DNA from: CAYLLT01 sp964548565
GTDB taxonomy: Bacteria > Planctomycetota > Phycisphaerae > UBA1845 > PWPN01
Length of the DNA: 15,490 nucleotides
Reading direction: 5' to 3'
Assembly (NCBI GenBank): GCA_964548565.1
Contig: CAZJTF010000149.1
Location: 1 to 15,490 of the forward strand
The notes beneath the pieces were generated by a model. That model saw only the letters and a list, made by a program, of their open reading frames with translations, was not told where the DNA came from and did no database searches. The position numbers and the translations under genes were made by a program. Positions 1 to 7,639 of the stretch are shown here, one piece after another (the first letter of the stretch is position 1; each line of letters opens with the position of its first letter).

Positions 1-398
1 CGGGAACCCCTCTCAAGGGGTTTTTGCTGACGATCACCGGCTCCACCCCAAACGGGAGGGGCTTCTACTTCGTCAACGACACGTTTGTGAGCAATCTCCG
101 CAAAGCGGTCCTCCCGGGGCTCTACTTCGACGGGGTGCACCCGATGTGGCAGCGCGAAGTCAAGAACATGACCGGCGGGTATGCCACTCCGACCGCGACG
201 CCTTACGGGATCGCCGGCGGCATGCGCGCCGGGGGGGGCATGCCCCGGCAGCTCGATGCCAGCAGGGATCCGGTCACGAATGAACCGATGCTCAACGACA
301 CCAAATTCGAGATCATCCTGATGGCGGTGCTCGGCGAAAAACCGGCGCCTGCTCCGGCGGGCGGCACAGCGGCGGATCCGGGGGCTGGCGTCCAGTAA
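1..398 (+). CDS. C-terminal part of a probable PilN-like pilus assembly protein (5' truncated by window)
   Basis: The reading frame is open from the first bases (frame of position 3) to the TAA at 396-398, so only the last ~131 residues are present and the start lies outside the window. The visible part begins with a beta-strand pattern (LLTITGSTPNG), then a helix-like stretch (FVSNLRKAVL) and another strand. This is the order seen in the periplasmic ferredoxin-like domain of PilN/PilO-type fimbrial assembly proteins; that comparison is by pattern only. The C-terminus is a Gly/Met/Ala/Pro-rich low-complexity tail. The gene sits 37 bases upstream of a membrane-anchored pilus-type protein on the same strand and is probably in its operon. 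In related clusters this position is held by PilM/PilN-like proteins that anchor the inner-membrane platform. The open frame is certain, the functional label is inferred. Confidence 0.6.
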   Translation, partial: GTPLKGFLLTITGSTPNGRGFYFVNDTFVSNLRKAVLPGLYFDGVHPMWQREVKNMTGGYATPTATPYGIAGGMRAGGGMPRQLDASRDPVTNEPMLNDTKFEIILMAVLGEKPAPAPAGGTAADPGAGVQ

Positions 399-435
399 GG
401 CGGCGGGTGACGCACGCAGAGTCGGGAGATAGACC

Positions 436-1788
436 ATGCAGTGGATTAAATCGCATCTTCCTATCGTGATCAGCGGCTCGGTGGCGCTCGTTGCCATTGC
501 CCTGCTCGTCCTTGGTATGTTCATGTCGGAAGTGGCTGCCAACATGCAGCAGGACATGGGCATCCTGAACAGCGTCCAGAGCGTCCGGCCGACCAACGAG
601 GCGGTGATCGACGAGGTCCGGACGAAACAGGCGGAGGCGAATGCAAAGCTCCAGAAGGAGCTGCAGGCGCTTGCTTCGCAGGCCGGCAGTCACCAGCCTC
701 TGGTTCCTGAGGTTTTCCAGCCGGGGCAGACAGAGAACCCGACGCGGCTTTACCAGTTCCGGGACCGGTTCCGTGAGAAGATGCAGCAGTTCATTCAGAT
801 GCTCAACGCCGGCGGGCCCCCAACCGCGGAGGATGTCGAGCGCGAGCGCCTGCTGATCGAGAGCGAGAAGGAGCAGCAGAAGCGAGAGGAGATGCTGGGC
901 TTCCAGCCTGCGCCGGGCGCCGCACCGGGTACTCCGGGTATGCCGACGCTGCGCACCCCAGGAATGCCGCGGACGACGGCCATCACGCCGGCCAAGGTCC
1001 TGACGCCAGAGGAAGCGATGCAGGAGGATCCGGCCGTTCGGGCAAGTCTCCGGCGGGCCAAAAAGATCTACTGCTACGCAACGGTCGACAACCTGGATCG
1101 TCGTCCCAATATCACGGACCTGCAGGGCAAGCCCCCGGTGATTGACGACGTCTGGTACGCTCAGATGGCGCTCTGGATCCAGGAGGACGTGCTTGGCGCC
1201 GTCGCCCGCCTCAATCAACGGATCGCTGAGACGCTGCCGGAAAAAGAGCGGTGGGTGGGTTATCTGCCGGTCAAGGAGATCAGCAATGTTGCGATCGGCT
1301 GGTACGTTCCGGCGGTGACCGCGGGTGCGGGCGCCACGCCCGGTCTGCGTCCCGTGGTCAGCGGCCAGCAGGGCGGACCTCCGCCGGGGGACGGCACGCT
1401 GGTGCTGACGCAGCGCGGCACGGATCCGAACTTCGACGTCATCCAGTTCGCGCTGGAGATCGTCGTCGAAGCACGCATGCTGCCGATGGTGATCGACGAG
1501 ATCCAGAAGGCCGGCTACTACACGCCGCTGCTTGTCACCTACCAGGAGGTGCCCCCGAACCTGCAGATGGCCGGGGCGATCTACGGCGCGCAGCCGACGA
1601 TCAAGGCGCGCATCGAATGGGAAGGGTGCTATCTCCGCAGCAAGTATGAGAAGCTGATGCCCGAAACAGTCAAGAAGGCGATTGCCGAGGGTCGTCCGCC
1701 GACTCTCCAGCCGGGCGCCGGGCCGAGCGGGCCCATGCGCGGTCCGATGATGCCGTTTGGCGGTCGCAGGGAACCGGGAATCGAGTGA
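436..1788 (+). CDS. Membrane-anchored pilus assembly protein, PilO / Amuc_1100-like
   Basis: This gene encodes a 450-residue bitopic protein. It starts at ATG 436 with GGGAGA at 425-430 as ribosome binding site. One transmembrane helix (about residues 8-31) follows a short cytoplasmic tail. Next come a probable coiled coil (about 34-80), a charged helical stretch (about 130-155), a Pro/Gly/Thr linker (about 156-185) and a mixed alpha/beta domain (about 200-415). The tail (about 424-450) is rich in Gly, Pro and Met. The layout matches PilO-type proteins and the Amuc_1100 family, which link the inner-membrane pilus platform to the secretin. The family label rests on topology and on the downstream large bitopic protein and secretin, not on a signature motif. 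The next gene starts 59 bases downstream on the same strand, so an operon is likely. Confidence 0.6.
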   Translation: MQWIKSHLPIVISGSVALVAIALLVLGMFMSEVAANMQQDMGILNSVQSVRPTNEAVIDEVRTKQAEANAKLQKELQALASQAGSHQPLVPEVFQPGQTENPTRLYQFRDRFREKMQQFIQMLNAGGPPTAEDVERERLLIESEKEQQKREEMLGFQPAPGAAPGTPGMPTLRTPGMPRTTAITPAKVLTPEEAMQEDPAVRASLRRAKKIYCYATVDNLDRRPNITDLQGKPPVIDDVWYAQMALWIQEDVLGAVARLNQRIAETLPEKERWVGYLPVKEISNVAIGWYVPAVTAGAGATPGLRPVVSGQQGGPPPGDGTLVLTQRGTDPNFDVIQFALEIVVEARMLPMVIDEIQKAGYYTPLLVTYQEVPPNLQMAGAIYGAQPTIKARIEWEGCYLRSKYEKLMPETVKKAIAEGRPPTLQPGAGPSGPMRGPMMPFGGRREPGIE

Positions 1789-1847
1789 GGCGGTCTGTCG
1801 CTGATATCCGGCGGTGATCCGCCCGGTTACGTCGAGGAGAACGAATC

Positions 1848-3866
1848 GTGGCCAAGCAGAATGTCACGTTCATCGAGCGGCATGCGGAGAAGTTCGTCAT
1901 TGGAATCTGTGGCGCAGTCCTTCTGGTCACTGCGTACCTCTATGGCGTGGGGACACCTCACGCGGTCGAGGTGTCGGGCGAACCCGCCGGCCCGTCGCAG
2001 TTCTACGGGACGTTCAAGACCGCGGCCGACAACGCGCTCAGCCAGATGCGGGGTGCCCGCTACAACCCCGATCAGGCTGCCGACCCCGCTCAGGATGCCG
2101 GCCCGAAGCTGCCCGCGGCCCGTCCACCCACCGAATTCGCAGTGACGATCGTTCCGCCCGGGCCGCCGATCCCGGAGATCACCGGCTCCCCGCCCGATGC
2201 CGTCGCACTCGTGGACATCATTGCCCCGACGCGCCCGATCGTGACTACCGGCAGTTCCTCAGCGCAGCTTGCTCCGATGCAGCAGGTGCAGGGGGCGTTC
2301 GATCCGCCGGCGCCGGACATGGCAAACATTCCCACCGCCGACGTGTTCTGGGCGTCGGTCTTCTTCGGCGTGGAAGGCAAGAAGCAGCGCCAGATCTACG
2401 AGGCAGCCCGGTATGACGCGCGTCGCCAGACGCTGCTCGTGACGCGTGTCGAGGCCGAACGCCAGGAACGCCTGCCGACGGGTGAGTGGGGGCCTTCCGA
2501 GGTGGTCCAGGGGTATGCCCCGGTTCAGTACCTGCCGCAGGCCGAACTGCAGCTCGTCCCCAACGAGGGACAGCTTCAGACTCCACCCGAGGTCATGGAG
2601 TACATCAACCAGTTCCGCGGCAAAATCCAGATGCCGGAACAACAGGACAGGATTCTCCGCCCGCCGTTCCAGGCGTTCCTCACGAACGCCTACCAGTGGA
2701 TTCCTCCCAAGCGCATCGAGATCCCCGGGATGCCCGCGATCGACCTGACCGAGGGGTGGGGTGTCGCCTTCGAGCCGGAGACGGACAACAGGCCGGGGCC
2801 GCGTCGCCCGACTGGGGTCAATCAGCCGCCGAATACAATGATTCGCGGTGAGATGGGGCGCGCGCCGGGTATGGATTTCGAAGGCCCCGTCGGCGGTCGC
2901 CAGCCGCTTCCGCAGCCGATGAATCCTGCGGCTGGCGATAACCCTGGAATGCTGGTTAACACGGCCATCAAGGAAGCTCAGCAGCAGATCGACAAGAAGG
3001 AATTCCTGAAGGCGGAGGAGATCCTCAGGCAGGCCCAGCTCATCCCCAATCTCCCCAAGCCATTCAGCGACAAGCTGCAGGCGATGCTCGATCAGCACGC
3101 GTCAGAGTTCGAGGCGGCCCGCAAGGAAGTGGTCGAACGCGAGCGAATCAAGCAGGCGAAGCAGACTCTCGGCATCGGCTACGACGTCGAGCCCGGCTGG
3201 GTGAACGACATTTCTGTGCGACCTGGCGCGACGTACCGCTACCGGGTCCGCCTCGTCGCGATCAACCAGTATGCCGGCATGCCGAGCTACCTTCAAAACC
3301 CTGAGGACGCCGCGAAGCTCGTCGTTGCGGGTAAATGGTCTGAGTGGTCTGAGCCGATTACCGTCAAGGCGGATAAGAAACTGTTCGTCACCAGCGTGAA
3401 AGAGGATCAGAGCGTTCGCCTCGAAATTCATCAGTGGGCGGACGGAAAATGGAATGCTCCTGAAGTGCTTGAACTTGCCCTCGGACAGCCTGTCGTCACC
3501 GCCGGAAAACGGCCCTTCGACTATGGCGCGGTCCTCGCCGACGTCGACCTGCACCGTGCCCATGCGGATCGGCAGGTTCGCCGCGACGGCCGGATCACCT
3601 GGTCTGCCGATAAGGAGACTCAGGCGGTCACCCTCATCCACGCAGACGGCAGCGTGGAAGAACGACTGGTCGCCCGCGACGTCTCCGAGAAACGTAAATT
3701 CAACGAGGACAAGGATAAAGAACGCACCCAGCTTGCTCTCGGCAGGCCCATGATCGAGCAGCGGCAGTTCGGTTCCACCCCCATGATGCCCGGCCCCGGC
3801 GGCTTTGAAGGCCCGATGGGGCCCGGGATGCGGGGGTACCGGCGCGGCCCGATGGAAGAGCCTTGA
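1848..3866 (+). CDS. Large membrane-anchored pilus/secretion protein, Amuc_1099-like position, with fibronectin-like domain
   Basis: The start is GTG 1848, preceded by GAGGAGA at 1834-1840. The product has 672 residues with one N-terminal transmembrane helix (about 16-34) after a basic cytoplasmic tail, so most of the protein should be periplasmic. A Pro-rich stretch covers about residues 80-165. A helical hairpin resembling one TPR lies at about 375-430. A beta-rich segment at about 446-525 (RPGATYRYRVRLVAIN, later KWSEWSEPI) looks like a fibronectin type III-like fold. The C-terminus (about 641-672) is again rich in Gly, Pro and Met. Position between the PilO-like gene and the secretin matches the Amuc_1099-type slot in related clusters. 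I recognise no catalytic motif. A structural role joining the inner-membrane platform to the secretin is inferred from topology and neighbours. Confidence 0.55.
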   Translation: MAKQNVTFIERHAEKFVIGICGAVLLVTAYLYGVGTPHAVEVSGEPAGPSQFYGTFKTAADNALSQMRGARYNPDQAADPAQDAGPKLPAARPPTEFAVTIVPPGPPIPEITGSPPDAVALVDIIAPTRPIVTTGSSSAQLAPMQQVQGAFDPPAPDMANIPTADVFWASVFFGVEGKKQRQIYEAARYDARRQTLLVTRVEAERQERLPTGEWGPSEVVQGYAPVQYLPQAELQLVPNEGQLQTPPEVMEYINQFRGKIQMPEQQDRILRPPFQAFLTNAYQWIPPKRIEIPGMPAIDLTEGWGVAFEPETDNRPGPRRPTGVNQPPNTMIRGEMGRAPGMDFEGPVGGRQPLPQPMNPAAGDNPGMLVNTAIKEAQQQIDKKEFLKAEEILRQAQLIPNLPKPFSDKLQAMLDQHASEFEAARKEVVERERIKQAKQTLGIGYDVEPGWVNDISVRPGATYRYRVRLVAINQYAGMPSYLQNPEDAAKLVVAGKWSEWSEPITVKADKKLFVTSVKEDQSVRLEIHQWADGKWNAPEVLELALGQPVVTAGKRPFDYGAVLADVDLHRAHADRQVRRDGRITWSADKETQAVTLIHADGSVEERLVARDVSEKRKFNEDKDKERTQLALGRPMIEQRQFGSTPMMPGPGGFEGPMGPGMRGYRRGPMEEP

Positions 3867-4222
3867 CCGAGACCCTCCCGAAACGGAGAGCCCCACGATC
3901 CACGGGCTCGACAAATAGGGAATAGAAACCTCATCAGTGGGGGTTGGCAGCGCGATCGGACTGCGGTAAGCTTTGCCGCGGCAAGCGGCTAACGTGCGGG
4001 AAACCAGCTGGCCGATAGGAATACAGCTGAGATTCCCTCCCGGGAAGGATGAGCCTTCCTGCCGCACGCGGTGGCACAGGGATGTCGATCGAATCGTGCT
4101 GTGGCGCGGATGCAGCGAAGCTCTGCGGGTCCTTGCAAGATAGGCCGGCAACGCTCCTTCCTGAGGCCGGTGCAATCCTCCCCAGGCTCGCTGGCGCGGG
4201 CGGAAGTTCTAAGGAGGCCTTT
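3867..4222 (+). promoter_or_regulatory. 356-base hairpin-rich leader ahead of the secretin gene, possible structured RNA
   Basis: No convincing gene lies here. Several stems can be drawn. GAGCCC 3888-3893 pairs with GGGCTC 3904-3909. A three-way arrangement is closed by GTGCGG (about 3994-3999) with CCGCAC 4062-4067. It holds one arm made of two CAGCTG copies (about 4007-4012 and 4024-4029) and a perfect hairpin GGAAGG 4043-4048 / CCTTCC 4054-4059. Further on, CACAG and CTGTG (about 4075-4105) enclose a small CGAT/ATCG hairpin. AGGGAAT 3917-3923 could alternatively pair with ATTCCCT 4032-4038, which would compete with the junction fold. The secretin ribosome binding site AAGGAGG is at 4211-4217. 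The leader may control secretin synthesis within the operon, but I cannot assign it to a known RNA family. Confidence 0.35.
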
Positions 4223-7200
4223 GTGAGAATCGGTAACCACCTGACGCGGCTCTTCGTCGGATGTCTGGCAGGTGTTCTCGCGGCGGTTCCGGCATTGGCT
4301 GCGGAATCGTCCGAGCAGCTTGCGAAGGCGACCGAACTGATTCAGCAGGGCCGATACGAGCAGGCGCAGAAAGCGCTGCTCGACATCGACCGCGAGAAGC
4401 TCAGTGACGAGGAGAAGCAACGTCGCGACGAGCTGCTGGAGGAGGTCGGCACGGCGGTCAACCAGTCGAACAAGGCCGCGCAGGACCTCGAGGATGCCCA
4501 GAAGGCCTTCGACGCGAAGGACCGTGGTGCCGCCGAACGCCTGTTCAAGGCGGTTCAGCAGAACAACTATGCGTCGGCCGGCCAGAAGCAGCGCGCTCGT
4601 GAAGGCCTCGCACTGATCGCCCGCCAGCGTGAGCTTGAGCAGAAGCTCTCCGACAAGCCGGCAGCGCCGCGTCCGGCCGAAGTCACTGCGGCGCGCGTGC
4701 CGGCCACGCGTCCCGCGGCGCCGGCTCCGGTTGCGGAAGCCCCGGCCACGCCCGTGGCCGCAGCTCCCGAGACCGCTCCCGCAATGGATGAGCTTTCAGC
4801 CGCCCGGCTGGACCGCAACCGGGTCGAGGCGGGACGCCTGATCCAGGCCGGCGACGAGGCCATGGAGAAAGGCCAGTTCGACGCCGCCGAGCAGCGGTAC
4901 CAGGAAGCGCTGCGTCTGTCGCCCGGCAATCCTGTCGCCCTCAAGGGCCTCGAGCTGGTTCGGCAGTACCGTGCAGTGGAAGGGCAGCCGGCTCTCCTCG
5001 GTGAGGCCGAGCAGCGGAGCCGCGTCCGCTGGGAGCGGACCGAGCGTCTTTTCCGTCAGAACGAGACCGAAATCCGAGGCCTCATTACCGACCGCCGCTT
5101 TGACGAAGCCCGCCAGCGGCTGGCTGTCACCCGGCAGCTGCTCGAGGCTGCTCGTCGTGACGCCCGTCCGCCGGAGCGGTATTCCCTTCTGTCGAACTCG
5201 CTCGACTCGCTTGAGCGGCTGATTGAGGCTGAGCAGCGCGAGGCGGGCGAGCGGCAGGCCTTCGAGCAACGTCGCGTGGCGATCACCCGGGAACGCGAGC
5301 GGGAGCGTCAGGTGCTCCGCGAGCGCGACGAGCGGATCGGTCAGCTTTTCGACCAGGCCGCACAGCTCCGCAAGGAGAAGCAGTACGACAAGGCGGCGAA
5401 CGTTCTCCGCGAGATCCTCACCATCGACCCCACCTACGAACGGGCGCGATTCCTCCTGGAGGCGCTGGAGGATACCGGAATTATCAGCAAGCAAAAGGAG
5501 GGTCGCGGCAAGTTCCTCAACCGCATGCAGCAGGGACTGATGGAGGCCGAAGGGGCGCTTGCCCCGGCCACGGTCGGCAGCGGCACCGAGGTGATTGTCT
5601 ATCCCGACGAAGATGTCTGGCGAATGATTTCGCAGCGCGATCCGTTCGGCGCCGGCCTCACCGGCGAGTCCGACACGGACCGCCTGACGCGTGAGCGGCT
5701 CGCCCAGACGATTCCGGCCGTCGACTTCGCAGAGGGCACCGGCTTCGAGGAAGTGATCGAATTCCTCCGCAGCATCGGCAAGGTGTCGTTCGACGTGAAT
5801 TGGAACGCGCTCTCGCTGGTCGGCATCGACAAGACCACCGACACGCAGGGCATCAACCTGCGTGACGTCCGCCTCGAGACCGCGTTACGGATCCTGCTCG
5901 ACAAGGTCGGCAGCACCGTTGGCGTACAGATCGGCTACAACATCACGGACGGGATTGTCGAGGTCTCCACAAAGGACGAGTTGGACACGAAAACCTTCCC
6001 GCGCGTGTACGACGTGCAGGATCTCCTCGTGCAGATTCGCAGTTTCCGTGCTCCGAGTGACATCTTCAGTGATACCGGGCAGACCGGGCAGATTCAGCAG
6101 GTCGGGCAGGGCGGCAGCTTCGGCGGCTCAGGTGGCGGCGGCGGCGGCGGTGGTGGCGGTGGCGGCATCTTCCAGGACGAGGATGAAGAGGACGAGGGCG
6201 GCTCGGCAGAAGAACAGCGCCAGGAGCGGCTCGCAGATCTGGAAGACCTCATCCGCAACTTGATCGAACCGGGCAGTTGGGAGCCGGAGAGCACCATCGG
6301 ATCGCTCCAGATCTGGAACGACCGGCTGATCGTCCGGCACAACGCCACAGTGCACGCACAACTCCGCGAACTTTTCAAGCAACTCCGCGAGTCCAAGGAC
6401 CTGCAGGTTTCCATTGAGGCACGGTTCGTCACCATGACGAACAATTTCCTCGAGGAAATCGGCGTCGACCTCGACGTCATCCTGAACCAGGGCAACGCCG
6501 GGTACGACAACCTCCCGGGCAACAGCATCGTCAACCCGCTCCTGACGGACCCGGTGACGGGCGGACGCTTGATGCAGCCCCGAACGATCGGCGATCTTGG
6601 ATTCGGCCCCGCAGTTCCGGCGCTTGGTACTCCGCTCGCGCAAACGGCCCTCGTGCAGCCGTATACGAATGTCGGTCTGGTTCCGTACGGCAACACCAGC
6701 AACTACTGGAACAGTCACACCACGCCGATCCCGATCCTGAACAACGCGGCCGGCCTGGCGACGCCGCGTGGCACGAACGTTCCAGGTACCCTCGGCGGCG
6801 TCTCTTCGCAGCAGCCTGCGTTCCAGATGTACGGGAGCTTCCTGGATAACATCCAGGTCGACTTCCTGATGCGGGCCACGCAGATGGACGTGCGGTCCTC
6901 GAGCGTCGAAGCGCCCCGCCTGGTCTGCTTCAATGGTCGTGGCGGTAATATCGTGGTCGGGACGTTCCAGAACTACGTCGCTCAGCCAGGCTTCCTGCCG
7001 GCGGGCGGCAGCGGCGTCGGCGGACAAGCCGCGACCGGGCAGAACCCGTCCATCGGTACGGCGTTCACCGGGCGTATTCTCGACGTGACGCCGACCGTCT
7101 CCGCCGACCGCAAGTACGTGACCATCGAAGTGCGCCCGCAGGTGCAGAACACGACCTTCGACGTCTTCCAGGGAGCCACCGGTCCGCTGCAGTTGCCCTC

Positions 7201-7483
7201 GATCCAGGCGACCCGTATCCGGACCACGGTAAACGTGCCCGACGGCGGCACCATTCTGCTCGGCGGGCTGAAGCTTGCCGGCGAAAGCGAGGTCGAGGCC
7301 GGTGTCCCGATCCTGAGCAAGATCCCGGTCCTCAAACGCGCTTACACGAACCGTTCCCGCGTGAAAGACGAGCAAATCGTGCTGATCCTGATCAAGCCGA
7401 CGATCATCATTCCGCAGGAGCAGGAGCAGAAGGCGTTCGAGGGCCTGGCGATTACAGACACGCCGGCGCCCGGCGGCCCCTGA
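4223..7483 (+). CDS. Secretin, type IV pilus / type II secretion outer-membrane channel with TPR-rich N-terminus
   Basis: I chose GTG 4223 because it has an ideal ribosome binding site (AAGGAGG 4211-4217) and yields a classical signal peptide with probable cleavage after ALA at residue 26. The frame is open further upstream, but without such signals. The product has 1086 residues. TPR-like helices lie near 33-60, 200-247 and 372-417, with an Ala/Pro linker (about 155-190) and a long Arg/Glu coiled coil (about 290-370) between them. An STN/N0-like domain follows (about 495-580), then a linker with 12 consecutive glycines (637-648) and an acidic run. The next segment, with VRHNATVHAQLRELFKQLR, is typical of secretin N domains. 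The C-terminal barrel carries the secretin signature from about residue 1005 (VPDGGTILLGGL, then GVPILSKIPVLKRAY). The protein should form the outer-membrane pore of the machine whose inner-membrane parts are encoded just upstream. Confidence 0.93.
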   Translation: MRIGNHLTRLFVGCLAGVLAAVPALAAESSEQLAKATELIQQGRYEQAQKALLDIDREKLSDEEKQRRDELLEEVGTAVNQSNKAAQDLEDAQKAFDAKDRGAAERLFKAVQQNNYASAGQKQRAREGLALIARQRELEQKLSDKPAAPRPAEVTAARVPATRPAAPAPVAEAPATPVAAAPETAPAMDELSAARLDRNRVEAGRLIQAGDEAMEKGQFDAAEQRYQEALRLSPGNPVALKGLELVRQYRAVEGQPALLGEAEQRSRVRWERTERLFRQNETEIRGLITDRRFDEARQRLAVTRQLLEAARRDARPPERYSLLSNSLDSLERLIEAEQREAGERQAFEQRRVAITRERERERQVLRERDERIGQLFDQAAQLRKEKQYDKAANVLREILTIDPTYERARFLLEALEDTGIISKQKEGRGKFLNRMQQGLMEAEGALAPATVGSGTEVIVYPDEDVWRMISQRDPFGAGLTGESDTDRLTRERLAQTIPAVDFAEGTGFEEVIEFLRSIGKVSFDVNWNALSLVGIDKTTDTQGINLRDVRLETALRILLDKVGSTVGVQIGYNITDGIVEVSTKDELDTKTFPRVYDVQDLLVQIRSFRAPSDIFSDTGQTGQIQQVGQGGSFGGSGGGGGGGGGGGGIFQDEDEEDEGGSAEEQRQERLADLEDLIRNLIEPGSWEPESTIGSLQIWNDRLIVRHNATVHAQLRELFKQLRESKDLQVSIEARFVTMTNNFLEEIGVDLDVILNQGNAGYDNLPGNSIVNPLLTDPVTGGRLMQPRTIGDLGFGPAVPALGTPLAQTALVQPYTNVGLVPYGNTSNYWNSHTTPIPILNNAAGLATPRGTNVPGTLGGVSSQQPAFQMYGSFLDNIQVDFLMRATQMDVRSSSVEAPRLVCFNGRGGNIVVGTFQNYVAQPGFLPAGGSGVGGQAATGQNPSIGTAFTGRILDVTPTVSADRKYVTIEVRPQVQNTTFDVFQGATGPLQLPSIQATRIRTTVNVPDGGTILLGGLKLAGESEVEAGVPILSKIPVLKRAYTNRSRVKDEQIVLILIKPTIIIPQEQEQKAFEGLAITDTPAPGGP

Positions 7484-7532
7484 TGATCCCCTGGCCCGAT
7501 GCCGGGCCGGTGGCATGCAACTGAACTCGTTC

Positions 7533-7575
7533 CGACGGTCGGTTCCCCGCGGGGCCGGCCGTCGATCATTTTGTC
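7533..7575 (+). terminator. Intrinsic terminator after the pilus/secretin operon
   Basis: A GC-rich hairpin has outer stem CGACGG (7533-7538) with CCGTCG (7559-7564). The stem continues through CGG/CCG and CCCC/GGGG with a small bulge. It is followed by the T-rich stretch ATCATTTTGTC. It lies 50 bases after the secretin stop codon and probably ends the operon. Confidence 0.65.
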
Positions 7576-7581
7576 AGGACG

Positions 7582-7587
7582 TATAAT
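7582..7587 (+). promoter_or_regulatory. Candidate -10 box (TATAAT) for the cysteine-cluster gene
   Basis: A perfect TATAAT stands in otherwise GC-rich sequence just after the terminator and 52 bases before the preferred TTG start at 7640. No convincing -35 box is present at 16-18 bases upstream. Transcription from here would begin near 7594, which argues against the upstream in-frame ATGs at 7499 and 7588 as starts. Confidence 0.4.
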
Positions 7588-7639
7588 GCCGGCGTTCCCG
7601 GAATGGCACCGGGGAGCCGTGTTTTTGCGTGGGGTTTTC

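Noticed and set aside
313..1218. 301-codon open frame on the minus strand opposite the PilO-like gene
   Set aside because: It spans the junction of two genes on the other strand, has no ribosome binding site and no recognisable domain.
4075..4160. Cyclic di-GMP-I riboswitch in the secretin leader
   Set aside because: GCACAGGG is present, but the GCAAAGCC core and the matching receptor are absent or too altered.
4143..4182. SAM-type riboswitch in the secretin leader
   Set aside because: Only CCGGCAAC and GGTGCAATCC resemble the distal half. The conserved proximal elements and closing stem are not evident, so I report only an unassigned structured leader.
4049..4222. Longer secretin form starting at ATG 4049
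   Set aside because: It lacks a good ribosome binding site and would bury a clear signal peptide 58 residues inside the protein. GTG 4223 has AAGGAGG and places the signal peptide at the N-terminus.
6128..7516. 462-codon open frame on the minus strand opposite the secretin
   Set aside because: The plus-strand frame carries the secretin signature; the antisense product is Arg/His/Asp-rich with no domain.
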